From Synechococcus sp. PCC 7502 (GTDB taxonomy: Bacteria > Cyanobacteriota > Cyanobacteriia > Pseudanabaenales > Pseudanabaenaceae), in the NCBI RefSeq assembly GCF_000317085.1, contig NC_019702.1, forward strand, positions 1,704,394-1,768,393: a stretch of 64,000 nt of DNA, written 5' to 3'. The notes beneath the pieces are model-generated. The model searched no databases. It saw only the letters and a program-made list of their open reading frames with translations, and was not told where the DNA came from. This document shows positions 52,390 through 62,526 of this stretch, in pieces; position 1 is the stretch's first letter; each line of letters opens with the position of its first letter. The translations under genes were made by a program, and so were the position numbers.

Positions 52390-54135
52390 CTAAAAACCTA
52401 AATCTGCCTTGGCAACTTCAGCTACTCTTAAGACCTCAGATGTAGATATTTCTTCCCAGGGCACTTCGCCGACTTCTCGATAGAACTGATCATCATAGGC
52501 GCGAGTTTGGATCACTACTGGCATAGGAACGGCATGACCCAGAACTAAAGCTTGCTGTTTAGAATCCAGTTTAGACAGTACCGATCGCAGGTTTGTACTC
52601 CCAGCTACCCCTGTAAAAATTGCTTCGATATCTTTTTCATCATTTAGGAGAGCAGTAATTCTCGTACCAATTTGGGACATAACTTCATTATCTATACCCG
52701 ATGGTCGTTGATCTACTACTAACAAAGTTACAAAATATTTCCGCATTTCTCGGGCGATCGTGCCAAAAATGGTTTGTTTTGCGGTCATGGGAGCCAGAAA
52801 TTTATGGGCCTCTTCAATGGTGATCATGAGTTGTTGGGGGCGATCGCATATATTTTTAGTCTGAAGAAACTTCTCAGCTTTACGCACATACTCATGGTGA
52901 ATCCGCCGAGTAATAATATTAGTTGCCAACATATAGGAAAGGAGATTTGATTGGGAGCCGAACTCGATAACTATATGTTTTTGAGCAGCGATCGCATCCA
53001 AGATTTGCTTAATATAATTATGGGGACAGCTACTTTTAATATATTTAAGATCATCAAGTCGATTTAACTTGCGTTGTAGAGCCATGATCGAGGATTTACT
53101 CCCCATCTTTTCTTCACAAAATGTTTGAATTTCCACATTAGACATCGCCAGAAGGCGGGTAATCCAGTTTTTGCCGAATTCATTGCGAAGGATAATGGCA
53201 TTTTCTAAGCTTGCTTCCGATAGATTTAATTCATCCTTAATGAGCATCAAATCTTCCACATCAATTTGATCGTAGCTGATGTAAAGTTCTTGGGCATCTC
53301 TTACACCACGTCGCAAAGTTGACTCTGGATCAAGGGTATAAATTTGGACTTGGGCAGGAAATAGCTGTCGTAAGCCCTTAACAGTACTAAATTTTTTACC
53401 TTCCCTCGCTGCTTCCCAGCCATATTCAGAGTGCATATCAAAGATTAAATTCACGGCGGCTTGTTTGCGAATTACCCCTGAAAGCAGAAGTCTGGTTAAG
53501 AAGGATTTTCCCGTTCCCGATTTTCCAAAAACCCCATTACTCCTTTCCACAAAGCGATCTAAGTCTAAACAAATCGGCACAGGCATATCAATGGGCTGCC
53601 CGATCGCAAAATTGCGTTTGAGGGGATTATCTTCTGAACCAAAAATTATTTTGAAATCATTTTCAACGGCATCAAATACCTGACTGAAATGACTAGGAAC
53701 AGTTTTGACTGGTTGCAGGCTTACTTCTTGATCTGGTTCGCCATGATTTAAATGCCCTAGTTGACGGATAACAGCATATTCGGGTGTTTGCTTTTTGCCC
53801 TTGGTTTTCTTAATATCAATCAAAATATCCAAGGGATCGGGCGGTGTAAACATTAGCATTGGCATTAAATTAATGGTGCCAAAGGTGGTAGTTCCTGATA
53901 AAACTTCAGCTAAAAAAGTATTACTTGGATCGGGAGGATTAATTAAAATGCGCTGACTAGAAGTACCTAAACTTACGTCCGTGAGCATACAAAAGAATCG
54001 CGATCGCTTGCCTTGGACTACTAAAAATTTACCAACACGCATATCTTCCACAGAAATATCGCCATTTAGTCTGACCTCTAAACCCTGACTTAAAGAGCCT
54101 TGGACAACTACCCCTAAAGATGATGATAAATTCAT
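52390..54135 (-). CDS. HerA-like (DUF87) ATPase
   Basis: 581 residues. HerA/FtsK-type ATPase core: Walker A VFGKSGTGKSFLTRLL near residue 200, Walker B ITIEEAHKFLAP near 435 and a later VDQRPSGIDNEVMSQIGTR arginine-finger region. An N-terminal HAS-barrel-like part (~1-110) fits HerA. HerA hexamers translocate DNA and usually pair with the NurA nuclease; NurA is not seen here. No signal peptide. Possibly involved in DNA repair, or plasmid or viral defence, but the gene stands alone. Confidence 0.85.
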   Translation of the reverse strand: MNLSSSLGVVVQGSLSQGLEVRLNGDISVEDMRVGKFLVVQGKRSRFFCMLTDVSLGTSSQRILINPPDPSNTFLAEVLSGTTTFGTINLMPMLMFTPPDPLDILIDIKKTKGKKQTPEYAVIRQLGHLNHGEPDQEVSLQPVKTVPSHFSQVFDAVENDFKIIFGSEDNPLKRNFAIGQPIDMPVPICLDLDRFVERSNGVFGKSGTGKSFLTRLLLSGVIRKQAAVNLIFDMHSEYGWEAAREGKKFSTVKGLRQLFPAQVQIYTLDPESTLRRGVRDAQELYISYDQIDVEDLMLIKDELNLSEASLENAIILRNEFGKNWITRLLAMSNVEIQTFCEEKMGSKSSIMALQRKLNRLDDLKYIKSSCPHNYIKQILDAIAAQKHIVIEFGSQSNLLSYMLATNIITRRIHHEYVRKAEKFLQTKNICDRPQQLMITIEEAHKFLAPMTAKQTIFGTIAREMRKYFVTLLVVDQRPSGIDNEVMSQIGTRITALLNDEKDIEAIFTGVAGSTNLRSVLSKLDSKQQALVLGHAVPMPVVIQTRAYDDQFYREVGEVPWEEISTSEVLRVAEVAKADLGF

Positions 54136-54287
54136 GGAGATTACTGGTTATGTTCTTCTGCTCATAATTATATGAAGTTACTAACAGAAAATAATACAAA
54201 ACTTGGGTTAAATATAGATATTTTGACTTAATTTTTGCGCTCAACTGTAATGCTTAGCTCAATTTGTAGCGATGCAAACCGTTAAAT

Positions 54288-55661
54288 TTAACTATTGAAT
54301 AGCTTAAATGCCAGTTGATTATGCCTCTCTAGCAGTGGCTCTAATTCAATCGTAGTTAATCTTCCTTGATCCACAACTTTATATCCATTAATAAAACTGT
54401 AATCTACTTTATTTATCTGACAAAAGATCAAGGCTGCAACTAAATCATGATAGGCACCTGCCAATTCAATGCGGTCAATATCAATCGCAATAAAATCTGC
54501 GGACATCTGCGGAGCGATCGCCCCAATATCATCTCTACCCAAAACTTCTGCCCCACCAATAGTCGCTAACTCTAGTACCTCTCTAGCAGTAATAGCAGCC
54601 GCATCAAGTTCCCGTACCCGTGCCATCAGAAATGCTGTACGTGCTTCATTTAATAAATTAGAACCATCATTGGATGCTGAACCATCTACTCCTAAACCCA
54701 CTGGCACTCGATAATTAAGCATTTGGCGAATTGGTGCCATCCCACTGGCAAGTCTCATATTACTACAAGGACAATGTGCCACCCCAGTGCCGGTTTTGCC
54801 AAATTTCTGAATTGCCAAATCATCTAACTGCACACAATGGGCGTGCCATACATCTTTCCCCAGCCAACCAACAGATTCCACATAGTCACAGGGAGTCATG
54901 CCGAAATTAGCGAGGCTATAGTCAATATCTGCCTTATTTTCTGCCAAATGAGTATGTAACCGCACTCCCGAAAATGATCTAGCTAGACTTGCCGATTCTC
55001 TCATTAAAGCTGTAGATACTGTAAATGGAGAACATGGTGCTAAGGTAATTCGTAGCATTGAATGGCGGTAATTATCGTGATACTGCTCAATTAACCTTTG
55101 ACTATCCTTTAAAATATCTGCTTCTTTTTCCACTAGGTGATCGGGAGGCAGCCCACCTAAACTCTCACCGACGCTCATACTGCCACGACTGGCATGAAAT
55201 CTTAGCTTAATTGAGTTAATCGCCTGAATTTGATCATCTAACCTACAGCCATTGGGATAAATGTAAAGGTGATCGCTGGCAGTGGTACAACCAGATAATA
55301 TTAACTCTGCGGCTGCTATTTGTGAGCTTATAGATATAGCCTCTGGGGTAAGATTGCCCCAAATTGGATATAGAACTCTCAACCATTGAAATAGGCTACA
55401 GTTTTGGGCTGCGGGAATTACACGGGTAAGTGTTTGAAAAAAATGATGGTGGGTGTTAACTAATCCGGGCAGGACTATATGCTTATCCTGTAAATCTAAA
55501 ATTTCATCGGGTGGCTCTGATAATTCAGAATTTATACTGTCCTGCTCAATTACTTGCTCAATCACATTATTCCTGACTAAGATCGCTGCATTACGTAATT
55601 CCCGCTGTGCCGCATCCATAGTCACAAGGGTATGAATATTTTTGACTAAAAGGGTGGACAT
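54288..55661 (-). CDS. 8-oxoguanine deaminase-like amidohydrolase
   Basis: 457 residues of the metal-dependent amidohydrolase superfamily (AtzB/TrzN/guanine deaminase branch). Metal ligands and catalytic motifs: NTHHHFFQT near residue 70, LHTHLAENKAD near 233, WHAHCVQLDD near 271 and GVDGSASNDGSN near 323. The closest named function is 8-oxoguanine deaminase, which turns 8-oxoguanine into urate; s-triazine deaminases are related, so substrate is uncertain. It is the last gene of a long operon beginning at the BMP lipoprotein. Confidence 0.8.
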   Translation of the reverse strand: MSTLLVKNIHTLVTMDAAQRELRNAAILVRNNVIEQVIEQDSINSELSEPPDEILDLQDKHIVLPGLVNTHHHFFQTLTRVIPAAQNCSLFQWLRVLYPIWGNLTPEAISISSQIAAAELILSGCTTASDHLYIYPNGCRLDDQIQAINSIKLRFHASRGSMSVGESLGGLPPDHLVEKEADILKDSQRLIEQYHDNYRHSMLRITLAPCSPFTVSTALMRESASLARSFSGVRLHTHLAENKADIDYSLANFGMTPCDYVESVGWLGKDVWHAHCVQLDDLAIQKFGKTGTGVAHCPCSNMRLASGMAPIRQMLNYRVPVGLGVDGSASNDGSNLLNEARTAFLMARVRELDAAAITAREVLELATIGGAEVLGRDDIGAIAPQMSADFIAIDIDRIELAGAYHDLVAALIFCQINKVDYSFINGYKVVDQGRLTTIELEPLLERHNQLAFKLFNS

Positions 55662-55748
55662 AAGCTGCTATGGAAGCAATCAGATTTTCCAGATTACAAC
55701 CGCGTTTAAAGCTCAATCTAGAACTAATAAGAAGCTAGTAAGGATAAT

Positions 55749-56423
55749 TTATGAGTGAGCGGAAAGGGCAGAAATGACAGACTTTGCATCCGTAGTCCAG
55801 CCGATAATACCACCTTGGGCACGTAGCATTTTGATCGTAGCTTCTTTGAACTCAGGGAAATAACTTTCCGTTGCATCTTCCACTAACAGACATTCATACC
55901 CACGATCATTTGCCTCACGCATAGTGGTCTGTACGCATACTTCCGTAGTTACACCCGTAATTACAAGATGGGTAATCCCCTCTTTTTGCAGAATTGCCTC
56001 GAGGTCGGTGCGAGTAAATGCTCCTTTGCCCGGCTTAAGAATGACAATTTCGCCATCCTTGGGAGCTAGTTCAGGAATGATATTATTTCCTTCTTCTCCG
56101 TAAACTAGAATTCTGCCCATAGGTCCAAGGTCGCCAATTTTTAGTCCACCTTTTCCCCGATTTAGTTTTGAGGTGGGGCAATCGGAAAGGTCAGGTTTAT
56201 GACATTCGATGGTATGGATAATTGGGAGGGAGAGCGATCGCCAAGTTTCCAATAATGCTTTGACTGTAGGTACGATCGCCTGTAAAAGCTGCACATTATT
56301 ACCGAGGGCATCACCAAAACCCCCAGGCTCAAGGAAGTCACGCTGCATATCAATAATTACGAGTGCGATTTTTCCCTCTGTGGGAAGTTCATATTCGTAA
56401 GGTTGGGCGGCAATTGCGGTCAT
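55749..56423 (-). CDS. Isochorismatase-fold cysteine hydrolase
   Basis: 224 residues. Triad Asp-Lys-Cys is complete: [23 protein letters not shown] near residue 131 and [26 protein letters not shown] near 165. Family members hydrolyse amides of small nitrogen compounds (biuret, N-carbamoyl amides, ureidoacrylate). The second hydrolase of the operon (58411-59094) shares ~40-50% of these motifs. It lies 8 bases after the cupin gene. Exact substrate unknown. Confidence 0.82.
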   Translation of the reverse strand: MTAIAAQPYEYELPTEGKIALVIIDMQRDFLEPGGFGDALGNNVQLLQAIVPTVKALLETWRSLSLPIIHTIECHKPDLSDCPTSKLNRGKGGLKIGDLGPMGRILVYGEEGNNIIPELAPKDGEIVILKPGKGAFTRTDLEAILQKEGITHLVITGVTTEVCVQTTMREANDRGYECLLVEDATESYFPEFKEATIKMLRAQGGIIGWTTDAKSVISALSAHS

Positions 56424-56430
56424 AAATTTA

Positions 56431-56766
56431 CTAGTTCTCCATTACAACTGGTTTTTCCCAAATAATTAGGACTACACATCCATCTTTGCTATAAACATCG
56501 TGATTAGTACTTGGGGAATTAATTACCAAAGTGCCTGCTTCGTAGGTGCCATTTTGGTCGGATTGAGTTCCTTCTAAAATAAAAATATGCTCAAACCCTG
56601 CATGGGTGTGACGGGGAACCTTGGCTCCAACTTCGTACTTTAAGAGAGCTGCTTCTGCGCCACTATCAGCACCATAGAGTTTATGAATTTCCACTCCTTC
56701 CCGAAATGGACTCCATGCTAGAGCCTGATAGTCATAACCCTGCTTAAAAATATCCTTATAAATCAC
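56431..56766 (-). CDS. Cupin-domain protein
   Basis: 111 residues forming a single ChrR-type cupin barrel. Metal ligands are seen in [16 protein letters not shown] (His, His, Glu) near residue 52 and [11 protein letters not shown] (His) near 85. No signal peptide. Such small cupins bind zinc or iron and may act as isomerases or storage or sensing proteins. Flanked within 5-8 bases by the ATPase and cysteine hydrolase genes, it belongs to the operon; its reaction is unknown. Confidence 0.8.
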   Translation of the reverse strand: MIYKDIFKQGYDYQALAWSPFREGVEIHKLYGADSGAEAALLKYEVGAKVPRHTHAGFEHIFILEGTQSDQNGTYEAGTLVINSPSTNHDVYSKDGCVVLIIWEKPVVMEN

Positions 56767-56771
56767 AATAT

Positions 56772-58331
56772 CTAGTGTCCCGCCATACGCTGACCAATGG
56801 TAACAATATCAGCTTCTTCTCTAGTCCCTTCATAGACAAACTTGCCATCACTGATAACTAAGATGCGATCGGATAATTTTAGGACTTCATCTAGGTCTTC
56901 ACTGACAAGAAGAACAGCTACCCCCCGATTACGAGCTTCAACTAATTGGTTATGGATATATTCCACCGCCGCAAAGTCTAAACCAAATACAGGGTTTGCT
57001 ACAATTAATAACCGAATTTTATCTGCCGAGAGTTCCCTTGCTAGAACTGCCCTTTGCACATTTCCCCCAGAAAGAGTACCAATTAAGGCATTTGGCGATG
57101 GCGTTTTGACCGAAAAGACACGGATTAAATTAGTTGCCATTTCCCGCATGGCTTTAAACATGAGCAGGATGCCCCAAGCTTGGGGAGGGCGATCAAAGGT
57201 TCGCAAAGCTAGGTTTTCCGCAACACTCATATTAGGAACACAGGCATTTTTCAATGGCTCCTCTGGCAAAGAAAATACATGATGCCGAGCCATTTCCTGA
57301 CGAGTGGCAGTGTAGTGTTCACCATTAACTTTAATTTCTCCACCTGTGCGTGGACGCTGTCCTGCCAAGACTTCTACCAATTCCCTTTGCCCGTTTCCAG
57401 AGACTCCAGCAATTCCGACGATTTCCCCACTTTTGATCGAAAGATTCATGTCAGCGATCGCTTCAAAGCCGTTATCTTTATCGGCATGGAGATTTTTTAC
57501 TTCCAATATTAATTCCGTACTATCAACTTGAGTTTTTGAAACTTCCTTCGCTTCACGCTCTTCCCCTAGCATCATTGCTGCCATATCTGATACGGTCAGG
57601 TCTTTAACCAAACCATGCCCTGCAAATTTACCCTTACGCAGAACTGTAACTTCATCGGTAAATGCCATAATCTCACGGAATTTATGACTGATCATGAGTA
57701 CGCTTAATTTACCATCATCAACTTCCTTGCGGATTAAACCCAGAACTTCATCAGCCTCTTGAGGGGTTAATACCGATGTGGGTTCATCTAGAATAAGAAT
57801 TTTACTTTTGAGATAAAGCTGCTTAAGAATTTCTAATTTCTGTTTTTGCCCCGCTGCTAACTGGGATACAGGCATATCAATATCAATTTTGAAAGGGGAA
57901 GCATCCATAAATTCCTGAAGCTTCTCATACTCCTCTTTCCAGTTAATGAGGCTAGGTGTATCGGGACGTACCAGTAATAAATTTTCAGCTACGGTCATTG
58001 CTGGAACTACCGTAAAATGTTGATACACCATGCCAATCCCATATTTACAGGCATCTCTGGGGCTATTAATTTCTTGAGGCTTTTTATCAAAGAGAATTTC
58101 GCCGTGGGTAGCGGCATGAAAACCCATAATACATTTAACCAAAGTACTTTTGCCTGCTCCGTTTTCTCCCAATAGAGCATGGAAAGTTCCAGGTCTTAAG
58201 GTTAGAGAGACATCTTCTACCGCAGTAAAATTGCCAAACCGCTTGGTAACATTAACTACGTCTAGCTCTGGAGGTAAATTAGAGTTGGTTTCTGGATCAT
58301 CAGCGATCGCTTCGGTAGTTTTTGCAGTCAT
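56772..58331 (-). CDS. Nucleoside-type ABC transporter ATPase, two nucleotide-binding domains
   Basis: 519 residues with two ATP-binding domains, as in the YufO/RbsA-type importers. First: Walker A LLGENGAGKSTLVK, signature LAAGQKQKLEI, Walker B ILILDEPTSVLTP. Second: Walker A-like AGVSGNGQREL, LSGGNVQRAVLAREL, and a degenerate Walker B LLIVANPVFGLDFAA. Only the first site looks fully catalytic, usual for the family. It works with the two permeases upstream (59161-61227) and the BMP lipoprotein to import a purine, nucleoside or similar ring compound. It lies 5 bases before the cupin gene. Confidence 0.9.
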   Translation of the reverse strand: MTAKTTEAIADDPETNSNLPPELDVVNVTKRFGNFTAVEDVSLTLRPGTFHALLGENGAGKSTLVKCIMGFHAATHGEILFDKKPQEINSPRDACKYGIGMVYQHFTVVPAMTVAENLLLVRPDTPSLINWKEEYEKLQEFMDASPFKIDIDMPVSQLAAGQKQKLEILKQLYLKSKILILDEPTSVLTPQEADEVLGLIRKEVDDGKLSVLMISHKFREIMAFTDEVTVLRKGKFAGHGLVKDLTVSDMAAMMLGEEREAKEVSKTQVDSTELILEVKNLHADKDNGFEAIADMNLSIKSGEIVGIAGVSGNGQRELVEVLAGQRPRTGGEIKVNGEHYTATRQEMARHHVFSLPEEPLKNACVPNMSVAENLALRTFDRPPQAWGILLMFKAMREMATNLIRVFSVKTPSPNALIGTLSGGNVQRAVLARELSADKIRLLIVANPVFGLDFAAVEYIHNQLVEARNRGVAVLLVSEDLDEVLKLSDRILVISDGKFVYEGTREEADIVTIGQRMAGH

Positions 58332-58410
58332 TGGTATCTCTCTCTTTTTAAATTTTTACCTTTTAAACTTTTTAAAGCTATGCCAGCCATATATTTATTT
58401 ATCAATCTAC

Positions 58411-59094
58411 TTAAAAGTTGCTATTAATTGCTGTAACAAATGTGTCAGAATCCGTCACTGTACCAAATACACCACCCTGCATTTTGATCATTTTGAGAGC
58501 AGCAAGATAGTTACCATAATCCGTGGCGGCGGTACAATCTGATAGGACTAGACATTCATAGCCACGATCATTAGCATCTCGCATAGTAGTATGTACGCAC
58601 ACATCAGTAGTTACCCCAGCAAGAACGATATTTTGAATACCCTTACGCTTCAGAACTAAATCTAAATCAGTGGCATAGAAAGAACCTTTTCCGGGTTTAT
58701 CAATAATTACTTCATTGGGTAAAGGTGCTAACTCGGGAATAATTTCCCAGCCCGACTCACCTCTAATTAAAATTTTGCCACAGGGACCATCATCTCCTAT
58801 GCCTGCTCCCATTTGCCGCGATCGCCACTGCTTATTTTCGGGTAAATCTGAGAGATCAGGGCGATGTCCTTCACGGGTGTGCATGATATGAAAGCCTTTT
58901 GAGCGCAATACTTTAAGCACTTTCTGAATTGGCTCAATGGGCGCACGAGTAAGGGAAAGGTCATACCCCATTTTGTCCACATAACCACCATGTCCACAGA
59001 AATCTATCTGCATATCAATAATCAGAAAAACCGTGTTTTCGGGACGCAAATCACCGTTATAAGGATAAGGATAGGGATCGGCTTCAATAAACAT
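58411..59094 (-). CDS. biuH: Biuret hydrolase-like cysteine hydrolase
   Basis: 227 residues, isochorismatase fold. Triad visible: [14 protein letters not shown] (Asp), [17 protein letters not shown] (Lys) and [26 protein letters not shown] (Cys). From memory, the N-terminal DADPYPWPYNGALRP-like opening (here [18 protein letters not shown]) and [17 protein letters not shown] are hallmarks of biuret amidohydrolases, which split biuret to allophanate and ammonia. The symbol is therefore a close-family guess. It is embedded in a transporter operon, between permease and ATPase genes. Confidence 0.8.
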   Translation of the reverse strand: MFIEADPYPYPYNGDLRPENTVFLIIDMQIDFCGHGGYVDKMGYDLSLTRAPIEPIQKVLKVLRSKGFHIMHTREGHRPDLSDLPENKQWRSRQMGAGIGDDGPCGKILIRGESGWEIIPELAPLPNEVIIDKPGKGSFYATDLDLVLKRKGIQNIVLAGVTTDVCVHTTMRDANDRGYECLVLSDCTAATDYGNYLAALKMIKMQGGVFGTVTDSDTFVTAINSNF

Positions 59095-59160
59095 AGGGAA
59101 CTAAAACTACTGGCTTTAATAAATTAATACTTTGAATTTTTAATCTAGATAGGGCAAAAG

Positions 59161-60087
59161 CTATTCATTAGTCCCCAATGCCCCCGGAGAACCAGCCAAT
59201 GTCCGTTTCGGAGAGCAGGTAATGATCATCACGATTAAAGTAAAAATATAGGGCGAAGCATTAAACAAGTAGCGGAAAGAATTAACTCCAACGGACTGTA
59301 AAGCTGGACCGATCGCTTGCGCTCCCCCAAATAAAAGAGCCGCCCATAAACATTGCATCGGTTGCCAACGGGCAAAAATGACCAGAGCTACAGCCATTAA
59401 TCCCTGTCCACTGGAAATATTCTCTGACCAAATCCCTGGATAGTAAAGGGATAAGCAAGCTCCACCTATGGCAGAAAGAAAACTTCCAACCACCACAGAG
59501 AAAAATCTCACCCAAAATACCGAAATTCCCATCGCTCTGGCTGCACTAGGACTATCACCTACAGCCCTAACGTATAAACCCCAACGGGTAGATTTAAAGA
59601 ACCATTGCATAATGGGGGCGATCGCAATCCCAATTAAAAGTAGAGGACTAATTTGCAAAGCTGATTGTAAAGGCGGATAACTACTCCATGCACCAAGATC
59701 AAAAATTGGGAGTTGAGGAGCTTTAGGTTGAATGAAAGCTTTACCAAAGAAAAAAGCTATGCCACTGCCAAATACGATCATCGCAATTCCCACAGCCACA
59801 TCACTAACTCCGGGGCGCTGGGAAAGCCAAGCATGAATAGCACCTAAACACAAACCAGCACATCCTGCTGCTAATACTCCGAGCCAAGGTGAACCAGTCA
59901 GGAAAGAAACTGCATAGGCACTCATTGCCCCAGTTAGTAGAGTTCCCTCCAATCCCAAATTAATTTTCCCTGATTTTTCTGTTAAGCATTCTCCCAGACT
60001 TACGAATAAAAAAGGTGCACTTCCTCTTAGAGTTCCACCCAGAATTGCTAGAGGTACACCTAACCAGTCTGCTGTTTCTGCTGCCAT
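59161..60087 (-). CDS. Nucleoside-type ABC transporter permease (second)
   Basis: 308 residues, about eight transmembrane helices, BPD_transp_2 family (YufQ-like). Typical segments: SLGECLTEKSGKINLGLEGTLLTGAMSAYAV near residue 30, VAVGIAMIVFGSGIAFFFGKAF and YVRAVGDSPSAARAMGISVFWVRF (coupling-helix region). Works with the 60136-61227 permease as a heterodimer. Separated by 48 bases from it and 66 from the biuret hydrolase-like gene. No defects seen. Confidence 0.9.
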   Translation of the reverse strand: MAAETADWLGVPLAILGGTLRGSAPFLFVSLGECLTEKSGKINLGLEGTLLTGAMSAYAVSFLTGSPWLGVLAAGCAGLCLGAIHAWLSQRPGVSDVAVGIAMIVFGSGIAFFFGKAFIQPKAPQLPIFDLGAWSSYPPLQSALQISPLLLIGIAIAPIMQWFFKSTRWGLYVRAVGDSPSAARAMGISVFWVRFFSVVVGSFLSAIGGACLSLYYPGIWSENISSGQGLMAVALVIFARWQPMQCLWAALLFGGAQAIGPALQSVGVNSFRYLFNASPYIFTLIVMIITCSPKRTLAGSPGALGTNE

Positions 60088-60135
60088 AATCTGCTCCTTT
60101 ACTGCTCTATTAGTTAATTGTGATGGATAAAATAC

Positions 60136-61227
60136 TTAGGCTATAGATTGCGAAGTCGAACTAACTTTAGTTGGAATTATGCGATCCTTAAAGAAATCCA
60201 ATTTCCCATACATGGACTCACTAAACAGAATCATCAAGAACACGATGCCTTGAAAAACCAAAACCGTAGCATCATTCAGTTCAAGCGATCGCTGTAATCC
60301 ACTACCACTAGCTAAAAGACCACCGAGTAAAATAGCAACTAATACCGAAGCAAGAGGATTATTTCTAGCAACAAAGGCAACAAGAATGCCACTATAACCG
60401 TAGCCAGTATTAAGAGAAGCATTAGCACTATGATGAATTGCCGCAACTTCCACCATTCCCGCTAAACCTGCACAGGAACCAGCTAAGAAGCAAACAGATA
60501 GAATCAATTTACCCACTGGTAAGCCAGCAATCTTGGCGGCTCTGATATTTCCCCCTGCCGTTCGTACTCCAAACCCAAAGGTAGTACGCTGAATTAAAAA
60601 GTAAGCAATTACGCAAGCTATTAATCCATAAATAAGTCCATAATGAACTCTAGTACCAGGAATACTTTGCAACCAATTCACTTCTAATAATGGATAAGTT
60701 GAGGGTTTATTAAGGCTAGATGGATCACGCATTGGACCTTCAACTAAAGTATTAAGGATAGCGATCGCAATGTAGTTCATTAATAAGCTACTAATGGTCT
60801 CATTCACACCCCTAAAATACTTTAATGCCCCCACCCCCATAATCCAAACGCCGCCAAAGATAATAGCAGCGATCGCCATCGAAATTTGGACAACTAAAGG
60901 CGGTAAAGAACTAAAAGCTAAACCAGCAAGGATCGCCCCGATTCCTCCCATCACTAATGCCCCTTCGTTACCAATTACAACTAAACCTAAGCGGGCAGGT
61001 AAAGCCGTACAAAGGGCAGTAAGCATTAATGGAGCAGCCCTGACTAGGGTACCCTGCCAAGAGAAGGCACTGCCAAAAGCTGACTGATAAATTACACCGT
61101 ATACAGCCAATGGATTTGTTCCTCTTACAGCACAGAAAATTCCAAACACAATAAATGAGAGAAATATGGCAGCAATGGGAATTACAACTTTTTCGGAAAG
61201 CGATCGCCAACTAGCTAAAACATTCAT
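60136..61227 (-). CDS. Nucleoside-type ABC transporter permease (first)
   Basis: 363 residues, eight to ten helices, BPD_transp_2 family (YufP-like). Characteristic: LGLVVIGNEGALVMGGIGAILAG near residue 81, RGVNETISSLLMNYIAIAIL near 138 and GVRTAGGNIRAAKIAGLPVGKLI near 221. It partners the 308-residue permease encoded 48 bases downstream and follows the BMP lipoprotein gene by 22 bases. Substrate class by family: purine nucleosides or related compounds. Confidence 0.9.
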   Translation of the reverse strand: MNVLASWRSLSEKVVIPIAAIFLSFIVFGIFCAVRGTNPLAVYGVIYQSAFGSAFSWQGTLVRAAPLMLTALCTALPARLGLVVIGNEGALVMGGIGAILAGLAFSSLPPLVVQISMAIAAIIFGGVWIMGVGALKYFRGVNETISSLLMNYIAIAILNTLVEGPMRDPSSLNKPSTYPLLEVNWLQSIPGTRVHYGLIYGLIACVIAYFLIQRTTFGFGVRTAGGNIRAAKIAGLPVGKLILSVCFLAGSCAGLAGMVEVAAIHHSANASLNTGYGYSGILVAFVARNNPLASVLVAILLGGLLASGSGLQRSLELNDATVLVFQGIVFLMILFSESMYGKLDFFKDRIIPTKVSSTSQSIA

Positions 61228-61249
61228 AGCCTTAAATATCCAAATTTAT

Positions 61250-62437
61250 TTATCCAATCTTGCCGACTACACCTTCAACTAACCAATCCATCTGCTCTAA
61301 CTTAGGATTAGTTTGCTCTAGTTTCACTCCCTTAGGAATAACAACCTTACCAGTATTATCCTTAATTTCACCAGCATAGATAATCTGGGTACCATCCATA
61401 AACTTAGCTAAAGCAGCATCAGCTTCTTTCTTGGTAGCTGCACTAACTGCCGCACCATAGGGAGAAAGCTTACAGAACTTCTCTTTTAATCCACCTCGAA
61501 CTAGGTGAGGAATTCCCCCATCAGCTAAGGTTTTACCCGCCTTGACCTCATCCACATACTTGGTGTAAACCGTTCCCCAATCCCATTCTGAACCAGTTAA
61601 GAAGCCATTAGGAGCTAACTGAGATTGATCAACGTGATAGCCAGTAGAGAAAATTTTACGCTTTTCCGCAGTTTCAATTACCACCTTAGGACTATCAACG
61701 TGGCAAGTCATGACGTCAACACCCTGATCGACCATACTATTTGCCGCTTCTGCTTCCTTCACAGGAATAGACCAATCACCTGTAAAAATCACCTGAACCG
61801 TTGCCTTAGGATTAACACTACGCGCCCCAAGAGTATAGCTATTAATATTACGCAATACCTGAGGGATAGGCTTAGCCGCAACAAATCCTAGTTTTCCCGA
61901 TTTTGTAGTTAAACCTGCGACAATCCCAGCAATATACTCCGCTTCATCAATGTAACCATAGTAGCTACCAACATTGGGAGGATGAACTCCATCTTTATAT
62001 AATCCACCACAGTGTAAAAATTGCACTTTAGGATTTTCCTTGGCAATTTTCAGAATATGAGGGTCAAAATAGCCAAATGAGGTTGGGAAAAGTAGAGTAG
62101 CTCCATTTTGGTTGATCATACTCAACATGGTTTCCTGAACTGTCGCAGTTTCAGGTACATTTGCTTCATCAACTGTTTTTATTCCCGGTAGTTTAGAAAT
62201 CACGCCTTCCCCTTGGAAATGGGATTGATTATAACCAAAATCATCCTTAGGTCCCACAAAAATGAAACCTATAGTCAAATCGGGAGTTGTGCTAGCCGTG
62301 GGAGTAGTAGTTGTCGACGGAGTCTCTGTGGAAGTACATCCAGTCCAAAGTTGAGAAGTAACGCCGAATGCTGTGGATGCCAAAATTCCACGAATTACCT
62401 GACGACGAGGTATAAAAAAAGGCTCTTTATCTTTCAA
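61250..62437 (-). CDS. BMP-family ABC transporter substrate-binding lipoprotein
   Basis: 395 residues. N-terminus PRRQVIRGILASTAFGVTSQLWTGC combines a Tat-like double Arg with a lipobox Cys; a Thr-rich linker (ETPSTTTTPTASTT) follows. The rest is a BMP/PnrA-type periplasmic binding protein (FVGPKDDFGYNQSHFQGEG near residue 58, KVQFLHCGGLY, GSYYGYIDEAEYIAGIVAGL). BMP proteins capture nucleosides; some relatives bind other ring compounds. It leads the operon. No GTA-N8-TAC site was found in the 89 bases upstream. Confidence 0.9.
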   Translation of the reverse strand: MKDKEPFFIPRRQVIRGILASTAFGVTSQLWTGCTSTETPSTTTTPTASTTPDLTIGFIFVGPKDDFGYNQSHFQGEGVISKLPGIKTVDEANVPETATVQETMLSMINQNGATLLFPTSFGYFDPHILKIAKENPKVQFLHCGGLYKDGVHPPNVGSYYGYIDEAEYIAGIVAGLTTKSGKLGFVAAKPIPQVLRNINSYTLGARSVNPKATVQVIFTGDWSIPVKEAEAANSMVDQGVDVMTCHVDSPKVVIETAEKRKIFSTGYHVDQSQLAPNGFLTGSEWDWGTVYTKYVDEVKAGKTLADGGIPHLVRGGLKEKFCKLSPYGAAVSAATKKEADAALAKFMDGTQIIYAGEIKDNTGKVVIPKGVKLEQTNPKLEQMDWLVEGVVGKIG

Positions 62438-62483
62438 GGCTTTTGCTCCTATGGGTAGAGGTTATTTAAGGGAAAAATAAAAC

Positions 62484-62513
62484 ACTAGGATTAAAAGAGT
62501 ATCTAACCCTAGT
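62484..62513 (-). terminator. Rho-independent terminator of the porin gene
   Basis: Arms ACTAGGATTA (62484-62493) and TAACCCTAGT (62504-62513) form a ten-base stem with one mismatch. On the minus strand a T-rich tract follows (62461-62483). It lies just after the porin stop at 62527 and before the BMP gene start at 62437, separating the two transcripts. Confidence 0.75.
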
Positions 62514-62526
62514 AAATATTGCTTGT

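Noticed and set aside
58411-59094. Ureidoacrylate hydrolase RutB as an alternative name for the biuret hydrolase-like gene
   Set aside because: No other rut genes are present, and the N-terminal YPYPYNG opening fits biuret hydrolases better; left as a lower possibility.
62438-62526. NtcA box for the BMP operon
   Set aside because: GTATCTAACCCTAG has one mismatch to GTA-N8-TAC and lies in the porin terminator hairpin.
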